From NCBI GenBank assembly GCA_903834475.1, contig CAILJH010000230.1, forward strand, positions 1 to 47,412: DNA of 47,412 nucleotides, given 5' to 3'. Each line of letters opens with the position of its first letter. Positions within the stretch are counted from its first letter, which is position 1. The stretch comes from an uncultured Prolixibacteraceae bacterium. GTDB taxonomy: Bacteria; Bacteroidota; Bacteroidia; Bacteroidales; Prolixibacteraceae. Shown piece after piece: positions 8,577 through 17,137 of this stretch. The notes beneath the pieces are model-generated. The model was not told the origin of the DNA. It saw only the letters and a program-made list of their open reading frames with translations, and searched no databases. The translations under genes were made by a program, and so were the position numbers.

Positions 8577-8624
8577 ACCACATAGTTCACATAGAAAAAT
8601 TAATAACTATGTGTTCTATGTGGT
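8577..8624. repeat. Hairpin repeat of two 18-base arms containing CACATAG units
   Basis: Arms 8577-8594 and 8607-8624 are complementary at 16 of 18 positions around a 12-base loop. Each arm contains two copies of an ACATAG-type unit. It lies between the reductase stop and the rlmN start and may act as a terminator or RNA stabiliser. It also looks like a dispersed genomic repeat. Confidence 0.7.
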
Positions 8625-8638
8625 TTAAAAATATACAG

Positions 8639-9658
8639 ATGAAAGAAGCTCTCTTCGGAAAAACGCTCAATGAACTGACTGCTTTGGCAATTGAACTTGG
8701 ATTACCAAAGTTTGCCGGCAAACAAATGGCTGAATGGCTTTATCAGAAAGACATTTCTACCATTGATGAAATGACCAACCTTTCGAAAAAAGCACGTGAG
8801 ATTCTATCTGAGAAATACGAATTCGGATTAATCCATTCAACCAAGGTTCAGGAAAGCATCGACGGAACGAAGAAATACCTTTTCCCAACTGCACAGAATA
8901 AATTTATCGAGACTGCCATGATTCCGGATGAGGACCGCAAAACGGTTTGCGTGTCGTCACAGGTGGGCTGCAAAATGGGCTGTTTGTTCTGCATGACAGG
9001 CAAACAAGGTTTCCAGGGACAATTAACTGCCGGCGAAATCGTGAATCAAATCCGAAATATTCCGGAGTGGCACGAAGTAAGCAACATTGTGTACATGGGC
9101 ATGGGCGAACCGTTCGACAATCTGGAGGAAGTATTGAAAAGCCTTGAAATCCTGACTTCCGAATGGGGTTTTGCCATGAGTCCGCGCCGGATCACCGTCT
9201 CAACCATCGGCATTGTGCCTGGGATGGTCACTTTCCTGAATCAGTCGGAAGCGCATCTGGCCGTAAGCATGCACACTCCGTTCGATGACGAGCGCCAAAA
9301 ACTGATGCCGGTGCAGGTTGCCTATCCGCTGGCTGAAGTGATTCATGAAATTAAAAGCTGGGATTTTGGCCGTCAGCGCCGGGTTTCGTTCGAATACATC
9401 GTGTTTAAAGGACTGAATGATTCACCACGGCATGTTCAGGAATTGTGCAAAATTCTGAATGGTATTAAATGCCGGATTAACCTGATCCGTTTTCATCCGA
9501 TTCCGGGAACTCCGCTTGAAGGAACCGATGAAAATACCCTTCAGAAATTCAAGGAAAAATTGAATGACAAAGGCATTTTAACGACCATCCGTGCCAGTCG
9601 AGGACAGGATATTTATGCAGCCTGCGGGTTGCTGTCAACGAAGGAGCTGTTGGCATAA
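8639..9658 (+). CDS. rlmN: RlmN, dual-specificity 23S rRNA/tRNA adenine-C2 methyltransferase
   Basis: The chosen start at 8639 (MKEALFGKTLNEL) gives 339 residues. An upstream ATG at 8609 lies inside the hairpin repeat and is unlikely. The radical-SAM cluster motif CKMGCLFC, the MGMGEPFDN motif and the C-terminal Cys region (AACGLL, mechanism cysteine) are present. RlmN methylates A2503 of 23S rRNA and A37 of some tRNAs. It is a housekeeping gene. It ends 20 bases before the convergent DUF2235 gene, with no obvious terminator between. Confidence 0.95.
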   Translation: MKEALFGKTLNELTALAIELGLPKFAGKQMAEWLYQKDISTIDEMTNLSKKAREILSEKYEFGLIHSTKVQESIDGTKKYLFPTAQNKFIETAMIPDEDRKTVCVSSQVGCKMGCLFCMTGKQGFQGQLTAGEIVNQIRNIPEWHEVSNIVYMGMGEPFDNLEEVLKSLEILTSEWGFAMSPRRITVSTIGIVPGMVTFLNQSEAHLAVSMHTPFDDERQKLMPVQVAYPLAEVIHEIKSWDFGRQRRVSFEYIVFKGLNDSPRHVQELCKILNGIKCRINLIRFHPIPGTPLEGTDENTLQKFKEKLNDKGILTTIRASRGQDIYAACGLLSTKELLA

Positions 9659-9678
9659 TGAGCGATGAAACCCATTTT

Positions 9679-10725
9679 TCAAAGTACATTCCTTTTAAAA
9701 TATTCCACCAAATTTTGGGGCCGGTAGTTCGCATTATTCTTATACCTCTCTACCACCGAGGAATGCAGGGTTTCGTTTGTAATCCCCTTGTCTGGAAATA
9801 TATGACGAATCGGACGATAGAATTTTGCCTTCAGTCTGTAATATCCGGTATATGATTGATGCATCGAAGCCAAAGGATTTGGATTTAGCGATAGATTGCC
9901 AAAATTCAGATGGCAACTCTCGGCCTTTTCATGCATCCACTTTAATGCTATATCCGATAAGCCCGTTTCTTTTTCAGGATAACCTCCACCTACATCAGAA
10001 TGAATGCCTGCAAACCAAACCTGTTCCAGAACCTGACCTTTTGAACCCTCTTGCTGATGCCATAAGGTTGCTTCAAAATTCTTCCGGTTCTCATCAATAG
10101 CCAGGGCATGAAATGCATGACCAATTTTTGAAGATAATTCCGTATCGTGAAACTGATTCCGCTTAGTAAAAAACCCATTTAATACGAGTGGATTTCCCAA
10201 AGCGCCTACGGTATCCCAAACTCCGATAAATTTTATTTTGGTAGTTTCTTCCACTGCAAATGTCTTTCTGAAAAGAGTGGCTTCAACTGCCCGTGGCTGA
10301 AGATCCAGCTTTCGCGACCGGTAGATAGAATATGCCCTTTGTATCTGATCCAGGTGTTGAATCTTTAAGATTCCGGAATTCCGGATCAATCCGGATAAAC
10401 TGCGCACAGTGAAAGCACCGCGGCTGAATCCGAACAGGAAAAGTTCATCACCCGGTTCGTAATTTTGAACGATAAAACGGTATGCCTGAAGTATATTTTC
10501 GGAGATGCCATAACCTGTTGCACCATCAAAAATTCGCTGGAACATATTTCCTTCGCTGCCTATTCCAGTGTCATAGTATAGCAATTGTAATTTTCCGTCA
10601 TTTGAAGCAGGTAAAAGTGAATTGGCCATTTTTACCACATTGGTCTGGCAAAGTTTACCATCCTGAGTCTTATCCGGAGTATTCCAGGTTCCATCACAAA
10701 AAATCGCTATTCGTTTCATTTTCAT
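9679..10725 (-). CDS. DUF2235/Tle1-like alpha/beta hydrolase
   Basis: This 348-residue protein begins KRIAIFCDGTWNT, the hallmark of the DUF2235 family, whose members include Tle1 phospholipase effectors of type VI secretion. The lipase box FGFSRGAF places the nucleophile at about Ser101. Also conserved are YYDTGIGS, FIGVWDTVGALG and HSDVGGGYPE, which contains candidate catalytic Asp and His residues. There is no signal peptide. It probably hydrolyses a lipid or other ester. The family also includes non-toxic intracellular hydrolases. No immunity gene or T6SS part is adjacent. It is the last gene of the long minus-strand accessory cluster. A second ATG at 10719 is an alternative start. Confidence 0.85.
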   Translation of the reverse strand: MKMKRIAIFCDGTWNTPDKTQDGKLCQTNVVKMANSLLPASNDGKLQLLYYDTGIGSEGNMFQRIFDGATGYGISENILQAYRFIVQNYEPGDELFLFGFSRGAFTVRSLSGLIRNSGILKIQHLDQIQRAYSIYRSRKLDLQPRAVEATLFRKTFAVEETTKIKFIGVWDTVGALGNPLVLNGFFTKRNQFHDTELSSKIGHAFHALAIDENRKNFEATLWHQQEGSKGQVLEQVWFAGIHSDVGGGYPEKETGLSDIALKWMHEKAESCHLNFGNLSLNPNPLASMHQSYTGYYRLKAKFYRPIRHIFPDKGITNETLHSSVVERYKNNANYRPQNLVEYFKRNVL

Positions 10726-10810
10726 TATTGTTTAGGTCAACTTCAAAAATACTAAAAAGATTTATCGTGTTTATTCTGATGCCCAAAATTTCGGCTGGCT
10801 CATGTTTTAT

Positions 10811-11854
10811 TTAAATTGTGATGAAACGCGACAGCCTGATATTAAAAGCCTTTCGCAATTTCTTTACCGAACCAATCGCCAGCTTGCAGAAGTCAATGCC
10901 TTCAAAAACGAATTTTCCAACACTGGCTGACGCAAAACCTTCTCCGGCTTCATAGAATGTACCGTTTCCATCGTTAAAGCCAATTAGTAGCGGCGACATG
11001 GTTCCAACTTTCCAAACATCCTGAATAAACTGGGCAGCAGCTTCTTTATTAAAATCTTCCCAAAGTGTGTTGCCCCGGTCTATTTCATCCATCCAGTTGT
11101 AGGCATCATGCCTGCTCCAGTTCCGGCCATAAATGACCTGAGCTCCAAGTGCATCGCTGGTATATCTGGGACCAAGATTCTGATATTGCCAAACATGCGT
11201 ACATTCATGAACCAATGTGTAAGGTTCTTTGGCTAAATTGGTTTGATTGGAATAGATGGTATTGCCTAAAGTAAATGCCCCATCATTGGTAATTCCGTAA
11301 AGTCCTGACCAACCTTCAATGATTCTTATCTTGTAAAGCGAAACAGAATGATGAAATACCTGCCTGAGCATTACTTTTTCCATTCGTGACAAAGGTCTCT
11401 CATTGTTCTGGCAGAAAATTATCCGCTGAATAAGAGATATGAGCATTCCTAAAATTACAATAATACCTCCGGCAATGCCGGAACCGATATCAATTAATCC
11501 TTTTAGGATGAGCGGCCAGTTCAGACAAAATATGCCGCCAATAATTCGTATTAATCCGCCTAAAGCACCCGAGACCACTCCAAACGTGGTTTTCAGGATT
11601 CCACCTGCCAGGTTGGTTGCTCCTGCGATGATCCCGCCCATCCAGGCTAAAACTCCTTTGAGCAAAGCACCAACATCTTGAATTCCGCTTATCCGGGTTC
11701 CAATCACATTAAACCCATCCTGTACAGCATTTCCGGTTGTTTCAAATCCATCGGCAACAAAATCGCCTAATGCATTAACGACCGTAGTTATGACTTCGGC
11801 AACAACATCGGCTGCTGAACTCACCGCATTTCCAATATCTTTTAGCCAACTCAT
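10811..11854 (-). CDS. DUF4157-like HExxHxxQ protein with Gly-rich hydrophobic N-terminus
   Basis: The protein has 347 residues in two halves. Residues ~1-150 are rich in Gly, Ala, Ile and Val with long hydrophobic runs (ALGGLIRIIGGIF, IAGGIIVILGMLISLIQ) and could insert in membranes. Residues ~155-290 contain HECTHVWQ at 216-223, an exact HExxHxxQ pattern as in DUF4157 domains. It is preceded by SRMEKVMLRQVF and GNTIYSNQ, and followed by a segment ending in AAAQFIQD. DUF4157 is best known from extracellular contractile injection loci, but relatives occur elsewhere. Zinc binding is likely and protease activity is unproven. There is no signal peptide. It lies upstream of the DUF2235 gene in the same orientation. 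Confidence 0.72.
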   Translation of the reverse strand: MSWLKDIGNAVSSAADVVAEVITTVVNALGDFVADGFETTGNAVQDGFNVIGTRISGIQDVGALLKGVLAWMGGIIAGATNLAGGILKTTFGVVSGALGGLIRIIGGIFCLNWPLILKGLIDIGSGIAGGIIVILGMLISLIQRIIFCQNNERPLSRMEKVMLRQVFHHSVSLYKIRIIEGWSGLYGITNDGAFTLGNTIYSNQTNLAKEPYTLVHECTHVWQYQNLGPRYTSDALGAQVIYGRNWSRHDAYNWMDEIDRGNTLWEDFNKEAAAQFIQDVWKVGTMSPLLIGFNDGNGTFYEAGEGFASASVGKFVFEGIDFCKLAIGSVKKLRKAFNIRLSRFITI

Positions 11855-11857
11855 ATC

Positions 11858-12079
11858 TCATTTTTTTGTTTCCGTAACCCAACCCTTTGACTTGAATACG
11901 GTCCAAATTGCCATGGAGTGGCCATGTCCCAATTCGTAATTTTTATTAAGCCAGTTCACCAATTCGGTCGCTTTTAGTCCGGGGTTCAAAAGGCCTTCCT
12001 TTTCCAGTTGATTTTTAAAGTCTTCAGGAGCTTTACCTGTTTTGGCTTTGATGTTATCGATGTATGCTTGAAATGACAT
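11858..12079 (-). CDS. DUF4287 domain protein
   Basis: This 73-residue protein is almost entirely one DUF4287 domain (MSFQAYIDNIKAKTGKAPEDF, WLNKNYELGHGHSMAIW). It is a small soluble helical protein of unknown function. The family usually contains a conserved GHGHA-type motif near its end, here GHGHSM. It sits three bases upstream of the HExxHxxQ gene, so they are co-transcribed and likely coupled. Confidence 0.82.
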   Translation of the reverse strand: MSFQAYIDNIKAKTGKAPEDFKNQLEKEGLLNPGLKATELVNWLNKNYELGHGHSMAIWTVFKSKGWVTETKK

Positions 12080-12089
12080 AATATGTTTT

Positions 12090-12674
12090 TTAAATCGAAT
12101 TCCTGATTTCCAATTCTAAATCGATGAACGACTGTCGCCATTTGCCAACTTCATTTCTCGTGTCTTCCAGATTTTTCATCACGACGGCATAATCCGAATC
12201 AACTGAATCAGCGAGTTGTGCCAAATTCTGAAGCATCGTTCCGACTGACCTGGCTGCATTGGTTTCGCCACCGATATAATCAAACATTCGTTGATGAATA
12301 AGGTCAGGATTATTGAATGACAGATTCGTAAGAAGTCTGTATAACCCTTTTCGCTCCAGATTATCAGTTGCCAACCGCAAGGAGTTGCACAGTTGAAATT
12401 GACGGAATTTGTCTTCCCAACCACGGAAGTCGCCCAATTCGTAAATCATTCGTTTTGCATTGTGCCGGTCGCCAAATTTCAGTTCTGAAATGACACCTGT
12501 CAGGTGTTGCTTCAATAGGGTCAACGTCTCATCAATGAGTTCGGCCGTATCGGCAATTGCATCTCTCATTTCTCTTTTCTGATTTTCAGGAATTTGCATG
12601 GCTGTTTTTACGCCCGAAGCCATTTCTTTTAAAATCCCCAAAACTTCGCTGAATCCTTCAATTATTGCTGGCAT
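12090..12674 (-). CDS. Unrecognised helical protein in the accessory cluster
   Basis: The protein has 194 residues and no family was recognised. It is predicted to be mostly alpha-helical and soluble, with no signal peptide or membrane segment, and has repeated amphipathic stretches around residues 25-60 and 150-190. Only a few cysteine or histidine residues occur, and no catalytic pattern is visible. It lies 10 bases before the DUF4287 gene and 24 bases after the GMC oxidoreductase. Position suggests a partner or chaperone role, which is inference only. Confidence 0.6.
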   Translation of the reverse strand: MPAIIEGFSEVLGILKEMASGVKTAMQIPENQKREMRDAIADTAELIDETLTLLKQHLTGVISELKFGDRHNAKRMIYELGDFRGWEDKFRQFQLCNSLRLATDNLERKGLYRLLTNLSFNNPDLIHQRMFDYIGGETNAARSVGTMLQNLAQLADSVDSDYAVVMKNLEDTRNEVGKWRQSFIDLELEIRNSI

Positions 12675-12698
12675 ATTTATGCGAATTTGTGATTGCTT

Positions 12699-15035
12699 TT
12701 AAAAATAGGTTTGCCAAACTTCACCGGCAAACAGTTTTCCAAATTTGGAAACAGAGCTGATCGACTCTTTGGAACTATCTGCATGAATGGCCTTCATAGT
12801 TCCCAATTGCATTATAAAATCGCCCATTGCAATTTTCAGGATTCCCTTACCTTTAACAGGACTTTGATCGTTTTCTCCATCGAAAACGGTAATATAAAGC
12901 GTGGTGGTATCGCTCCAGAGGTCAAAGCCTTTATCATCCTTGATTTCTTTAAAACCATAGAAGTAAAAGGTCGAACCTTCATAGGTATTCAGTTTCATTC
13001 CGTATTTCATCAGCTTGACTTTTCCTGCGGTGTCTTCATTTACAAAAAGGTTGAACACCCCGTCAGTGGCGGTTATCGGATACTTTGACAAGGCCGGACA
13101 ATTCACCGTTCCGATCAATTCGGCTTTGTGGCTGCTGTCTGCATCAAAGGTTTCCACATTCTGTGACTGGATAGTCAGCGTGAAATCAAACGGAGAATTG
13201 TTCTTTTCTCCTTCGTCATATCCTTTTTTGAAGTCCGATTTTTCATCGAGTGAAATAAATCCGCGCATCGTTTCAGTGAAAGAAACTCCGGCTTCGTTCT
13301 CGGTCAACGGTGATTTCGCAACCGTACTAAAATCGTAGTTCAGCGTTTTCAGGTTGGCTTCGATAATGAGTTTGCAATTACGCTCGGCCAAAGCAGAAAT
13401 AGTCAGAAGCGGATTCGTACCAAGTGGACGCGGAATAATTGCACCATCCATCACATATAAACCATCGTGCAAATCAGTTCCTGAAGTAGTGCTGTAAACC
13501 TGACCAACATGATTCGTCACACTGGTTGCGGCATCATCGCCCATCACGCAACCGCCCAAAGGATGAACCGTTACCATGTCATAATTCATCTGCTTATTCC
13601 ACTCAGGATTAGGCAGATATGTTCCACCCAAAGCTTTGGTGGCCTCCTGAAGCTGACCATTTACTTTTTTGAAAATACTTTGCTTGCCCACATCAGGCCA
13701 GCTCAGTTCCAAGCGGTCATTTTCAAGAGACATCGAGCCATTACCATCATCGTGGGTCATTACCAGATAAACCTGGGTATTATTTATGGCGCCGTGATAG
13801 GGTCCTTTCAGCAAACTCACGCCTTCACGTTTTTTCTCGGCAACCCAATCCTGCCAGCCTCCGTCAGTATCCTTTCCCATTAATCTGGAAAGTGAGATAA
13901 ATGCTGAAGTAAGCAATGGTGCAATTGGTGCGGGAATACTGCCTTCCTCGAGTGTCATCCCATCGTTGAGAATTTCGCGGTTACGCATATCGATGATTGA
14001 AGTAATACAGGGCCCAACAGGTTCCTTATCTGCGTCGGCAAAGTGTTTGCCCAAACCGATGCCATTTATTTTCACATCATTGTTATAGCCAAATCCAAGT
14101 ACATCCCCGTTGCCTGTGAAATGTCTACCCAATGCGGCTGAACCAGTCAAGCCTTTGGCCTGAGAGCGCAATAGAATTTCTGTACTTCCCAGCGCACCGG
14201 CAGAAACGATCACATTATCAGCGGTAATGCAAAGTAAAGGTGCATCAAACTTTTCACGACCAAGATTGAAAAGCTCAAAGTAAACCAGCCATTTGTTGTC
14301 TTTTCGTTCAAGATATTGAACGCCAGTTTCGCAGAATATCTCGGCACCATGGTTAACCGCGTCGGGCAGGTAATTCATGATCAGCGTATTCTTTGCATGA
14401 TGGTTGCAACCAGTAACACAATCGCCGCAGTTGTTGCACTTGTGTTGTTCCACTCCGACGTGATTCAATTGATTGTCGTATTCAAAATTCACATTGATGT
14501 CCAGGTATCTGAATTCTTCCTTCATGGCTGTAGCCGAAGTCTTCATGCCCTTTGTTTTAGCCAGTTCAGGAAACCCGGGATTTCCCTCAGGATAAGGTGA
14601 CGGTTTCAGCATTTTCCGTGCTAATTCATAACCGTCTTTGAGCAATTGCATTTCGTTCCGAATAGCTGCCGGCCAACGCACATCTTCAAATACACGGGGT
14701 TCAGGCTCAATCGAAACATTGGCATTCACATTGGAAGTGCCTCCGAGTCCGCAGCCTTTAAAAACGGTCATTTCTTTACCCATGTAAAACTCGTACAAAC
14801 CGGTTTTATTTCCAATTTGATTTTTATCCCTATTCACCTGCATCTCTTTGGCGGCATCGTCCAAATCCGAGGGATATTCGCCCGGGCGAAATTCCTTTCC
14901 CTTTTCAAGCAGGCATACCTGAATTCCGGCACGTGAAAGGCGCGATGCAGCAATGCTTCCGCCATAACCTGACCCGATGATGACAAATGGATAGTGCGAC
15001 TTAATCGCGGTGATTGGTTTTGATAAGCGTTTCAT
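12699..15035 (-). CDS. GMC-family oxidoreductase, cholesterol-oxidase-like, with extra C-terminal domain
   Basis: This 778-residue protein has an N-terminal FAD Rossmann motif (IIGSGYGGSIAASRL, residues ~19-33) and GCGLGGTSNVNANV. A Cys-rich motif CNNCGDCVTGCNHHAKNTL lies near residues 197-215, a feature of the cholesterol-oxidase-like subgroup. The GMC C-terminal segment HPLGGCVMGDD is near residue 490, followed by GTNPLLTISALAERN. Residues ~590-778 form an additional beta-rich domain not part of a standard GMC enzyme. The enzyme probably oxidises a hydroxyl group of a hydrophobic alcohol, possibly a sterol or hopanoid-like compound, but the substrate is unknown. There is no signal peptide. 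The metallophosphoesterase gene ends one base upstream of its start. Confidence 0.87.
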   Translation of the reverse strand: MKRLSKPITAIKSHYPFVIIGSGYGGSIAASRLSRAGIQVCLLEKGKEFRPGEYPSDLDDAAKEMQVNRDKNQIGNKTGLYEFYMGKEMTVFKGCGLGGTSNVNANVSIEPEPRVFEDVRWPAAIRNEMQLLKDGYELARKMLKPSPYPEGNPGFPELAKTKGMKTSATAMKEEFRYLDINVNFEYDNQLNHVGVEQHKCNNCGDCVTGCNHHAKNTLIMNYLPDAVNHGAEIFCETGVQYLERKDNKWLVYFELFNLGREKFDAPLLCITADNVIVSAGALGSTEILLRSQAKGLTGSAALGRHFTGNGDVLGFGYNNDVKINGIGLGKHFADADKEPVGPCITSIIDMRNREILNDGMTLEEGSIPAPIAPLLTSAFISLSRLMGKDTDGGWQDWVAEKKREGVSLLKGPYHGAINNTQVYLVMTHDDGNGSMSLENDRLELSWPDVGKQSIFKKVNGQLQEATKALGGTYLPNPEWNKQMNYDMVTVHPLGGCVMGDDAATSVTNHVGQVYSTTSGTDLHDGLYVMDGAIIPRPLGTNPLLTISALAERNCKLIIEANLKTLNYDFSTVAKSPLTENEAGVSFTETMRGFISLDEKSDFKKGYDEGEKNNSPFDFTLTIQSQNVETFDADSSHKAELIGTVNCPALSKYPITATDGVFNLFVNEDTAGKVKLMKYGMKLNTYEGSTFYFYGFKEIKDDKGFDLWSDTTTLYITVFDGENDQSPVKGKGILKIAMGDFIMQLGTMKAIHADSSKESISSVSKFGKLFAGEVWQTYF

Positions 15036-15036
15036 T

Positions 15037-16842
15037 TTATGAGTTTTTAATGATTATTGGCGGTTCAATTAAATGACATTCAGGAATTTTTCCTTCAAAT
15101 TTCAAGTTCTCTCCAGTTCCTGATTGCTTCCAACTGGTTGTTACCCGATCAACTCCAACTGGATAAATGGTCAATGCATCTTTGGTAATATGAATGCGCA
15201 GGAAGTTCTTAAAATGCTGATATCCCAGGGCCGAGAACCCTTCGTCCAAATGAACTTTCAAAATGTACACACTCAGCCAGAGATAAAATCCAAGAATAAA
15301 TGAACCCGCTATTCCACTGCAAACTGCTGCTGATAGAGTAGTCAGAATTACCAGCGGCATTTCCTGCATTTCAGAAAATATGGGATGAAAAACTTTGGCA
15401 AAGAAGGCAATCCAAAACATGAAATTGAACCATTGAATGAGTCCATGAGGCAATCCCATGATCCAGTTTAATCGTTTGATGCGCTTGGTGTCGGCAAATA
15501 CCATGCACCCGAAAATCAGCACAACACTGATTAGAATGAACAGCGGATTATGAATAAGAGTATTAAAAATAAAGGAAACAGTCTGGTTCACGCTTTCCTG
15601 AGCAGCCAGCTGCCCGACAAAAGTTCCACTGGAATTGTTATACGTCGTTCCTTGCAAAATCCAGGTCAAAATCAATTCAAGCAATGCCAGAAAAAACACG
15701 AATTGTCTGTTAAATAAAGGAAATGCGAGGATTTTCCATGAAAGTTTTCTGGAGTCTTTTTTGGAAGGAAATGCAGCTTTTAACTCAGGCTCATTTTTCA
15801 TTTTGCTTTTCTGAAATGAAAAATTCACGTCGTCCAGCTTCGTCAGCTGATCAGGCAATAAATGGGTTGGATGAAGAAATGCCCCACCCCCGCCTGCTGT
15901 AATCAAATGATTGATATAGCCTTCTTTCTGCTCTTCGTAATGTGAGTAATGATGCAAATCGCCGGTAAGCGTTGCCACCAGTTTGAATTTCTTTCCAATG
16001 AGATCGTAGGCATCATCGGTGATATAAAGTTGCTCGAAATATTTCAGGCGCTTGAACGATTCATTGTCGTTGTACATTTGATAATAAACCCATGCCGGCT
16101 CGGCTGTGACCAGAATTACTTTGTCACCATCTTTCATTCTTTCTGTGGCAATGCGCTGAAAATAGTCCTTCTGCGGCTGATCAATATCCGAATCCAGTTG
16201 AACATCGGTTGCGAAAATCCAGTAATTATAAGGAAGTTCGATGGCAAAGTAGCTTCGTTCCTGCATCGTTTGCCAATTGCCAATCCTCCTTTTCTGGCAA
16301 AAAAGGCTGATGAAATTACCCAGTCCATCGTACCAGTCGTGATTGCCCGGAATGGCAAACATTTTAGGCCGGTCGTCGGGCGCCGTATTTTCATTGTAGG
16401 GGTTGGCTGTTCCAAACGGAATTTTAAAACGATTCTCATACTGATCCATTTCGGGAGTCGGATAAACCTGATCGCCGCCAAATAGGATGATTTTCCCGGG
16501 CTGAGTTACAACAGCTTCATTAAACCGATTCTCCCCGGGTGACCTACTTTGGTAATCGCTCTTTAAAGCAAGTTTCAGGTCTTGCTCCGAGACCAGTTTC
16601 GCAATCGAAAAAGTCGAATTGAATCCATCTCCTGTATCCGAAACATAGTCAATCCAGAGGTCTGTCTGATCATTGAAGTTAGCCGCACCGGTATCCGGTC
16701 TCACTGCGGCCTGAAGTTCACGTTTATCAGCAAAGTGCCCAAATTCTCCTGAAATCAGGGATCTCAATCCGGTAGCTATCAGTTGCCCTGCATCGTACCA
16801 ATTGACCATTTTAGGCTTGTGGTATTTTTTGTCTGAGCTCAT
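15037..16842 (-). CDS. Membrane-anchored calcineurin-like metallophosphoesterase
   Basis: The 601-residue protein has a large N-terminal phosphoesterase domain with FGGDQVYP, IPGNHDWYDG (near residue 164) and TGDLHHYSHY (near residue 291), the metal-binding signatures of calcineurin-like enzymes. The usual first DxH motif is not obvious; DYVSDTGDGFN near residue 67 may replace it. Residues ~370-545 contain about four transmembrane helices, followed by a short soluble tail. The substrate is unknown; such enzymes cleave phosphomonoesters or diesters. It is tightly linked to the GMC gene downstream. Upstream it is separated from the patatin gene by a palindromic repeat element. Confidence 0.82.
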   Translation of the reverse strand: MSSDKKYHKPKMVNWYDAGQLIATGLRSLISGEFGHFADKRELQAAVRPDTGAANFNDQTDLWIDYVSDTGDGFNSTFSIAKLVSEQDLKLALKSDYQSRSPGENRFNEAVVTQPGKIILFGGDQVYPTPEMDQYENRFKIPFGTANPYNENTAPDDRPKMFAIPGNHDWYDGLGNFISLFCQKRRIGNWQTMQERSYFAIELPYNYWIFATDVQLDSDIDQPQKDYFQRIATERMKDGDKVILVTAEPAWVYYQMYNDNESFKRLKYFEQLYITDDAYDLIGKKFKLVATLTGDLHHYSHYEEQKEGYINHLITAGGGGAFLHPTHLLPDQLTKLDDVNFSFQKSKMKNEPELKAAFPSKKDSRKLSWKILAFPLFNRQFVFFLALLELILTWILQGTTYNNSSGTFVGQLAAQESVNQTVSFIFNTLIHNPLFILISVVLIFGCMVFADTKRIKRLNWIMGLPHGLIQWFNFMFWIAFFAKVFHPIFSEMQEMPLVILTTLSAAVCSGIAGSFILGFYLWLSVYILKVHLDEGFSALGYQHFKNFLRIHITKDALTIYPVGVDRVTTSWKQSGTGENLKFEGKIPECHLIEPPIIIKNS

Positions 16843-16860
16843 TGTCGGTTATTTTTTTGT

Positions 16861-17130
16861 GGCCTGAAAGGCCAATATATAATAGCCCAGGGCATCGCCC
16901 TGGGTTCTGTGAATACACATGAACCCGTCCGCGAGAACATTTTTTTCAAGGCAAAAACCTTCTTTCGGATGGAACAGAAAGGCATTTTTTTGTCGCGATA
17001 TGTTGATTATCTCTTTCGTCCGAAATGAAAATCTCTCTTTTGCGACCATTTTGTCGCGGACGATTCTCTTTTCCGTTTTCAAACCCAGGGCGATGCCCTG
17101 GGCTAGATTATTCTGTCCTTTCAGGACAGG
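16861..17130. repeat. REP/REPIN-like palindromic element with nested hairpins at both ends
   Basis: The two ends mirror each other. The left end has a small hairpin GGCCtgaaaGGCC (16861-16873) and then the perfect 8-bp hairpin CCCAGGGC-atc-GCCCTGGG (16886-16904). The right end has CCCAGGGC-gat-GCCCTGGG (17084-17102) and then TGTCCT-ttc-AGGACA (17114-17128). About 180 bases lie between. Such CCCAGGGC palindromes occur as dispersed repeats in Bacteroidota and may be mobilised by a TnpA-REP (RAYT) protein encoded elsewhere. It occupies the whole gap between the patatin and metallophosphoesterase genes. Confidence 0.82.
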
Positions 17131-17137
17131 GAAATCG

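Noticed and set aside
9658-9855. Plus-strand ORF overlapping the end of rlmN
   Set aside because: It overlaps the rlmN stop and is antisense to the DUF2235 gene, with no motif.
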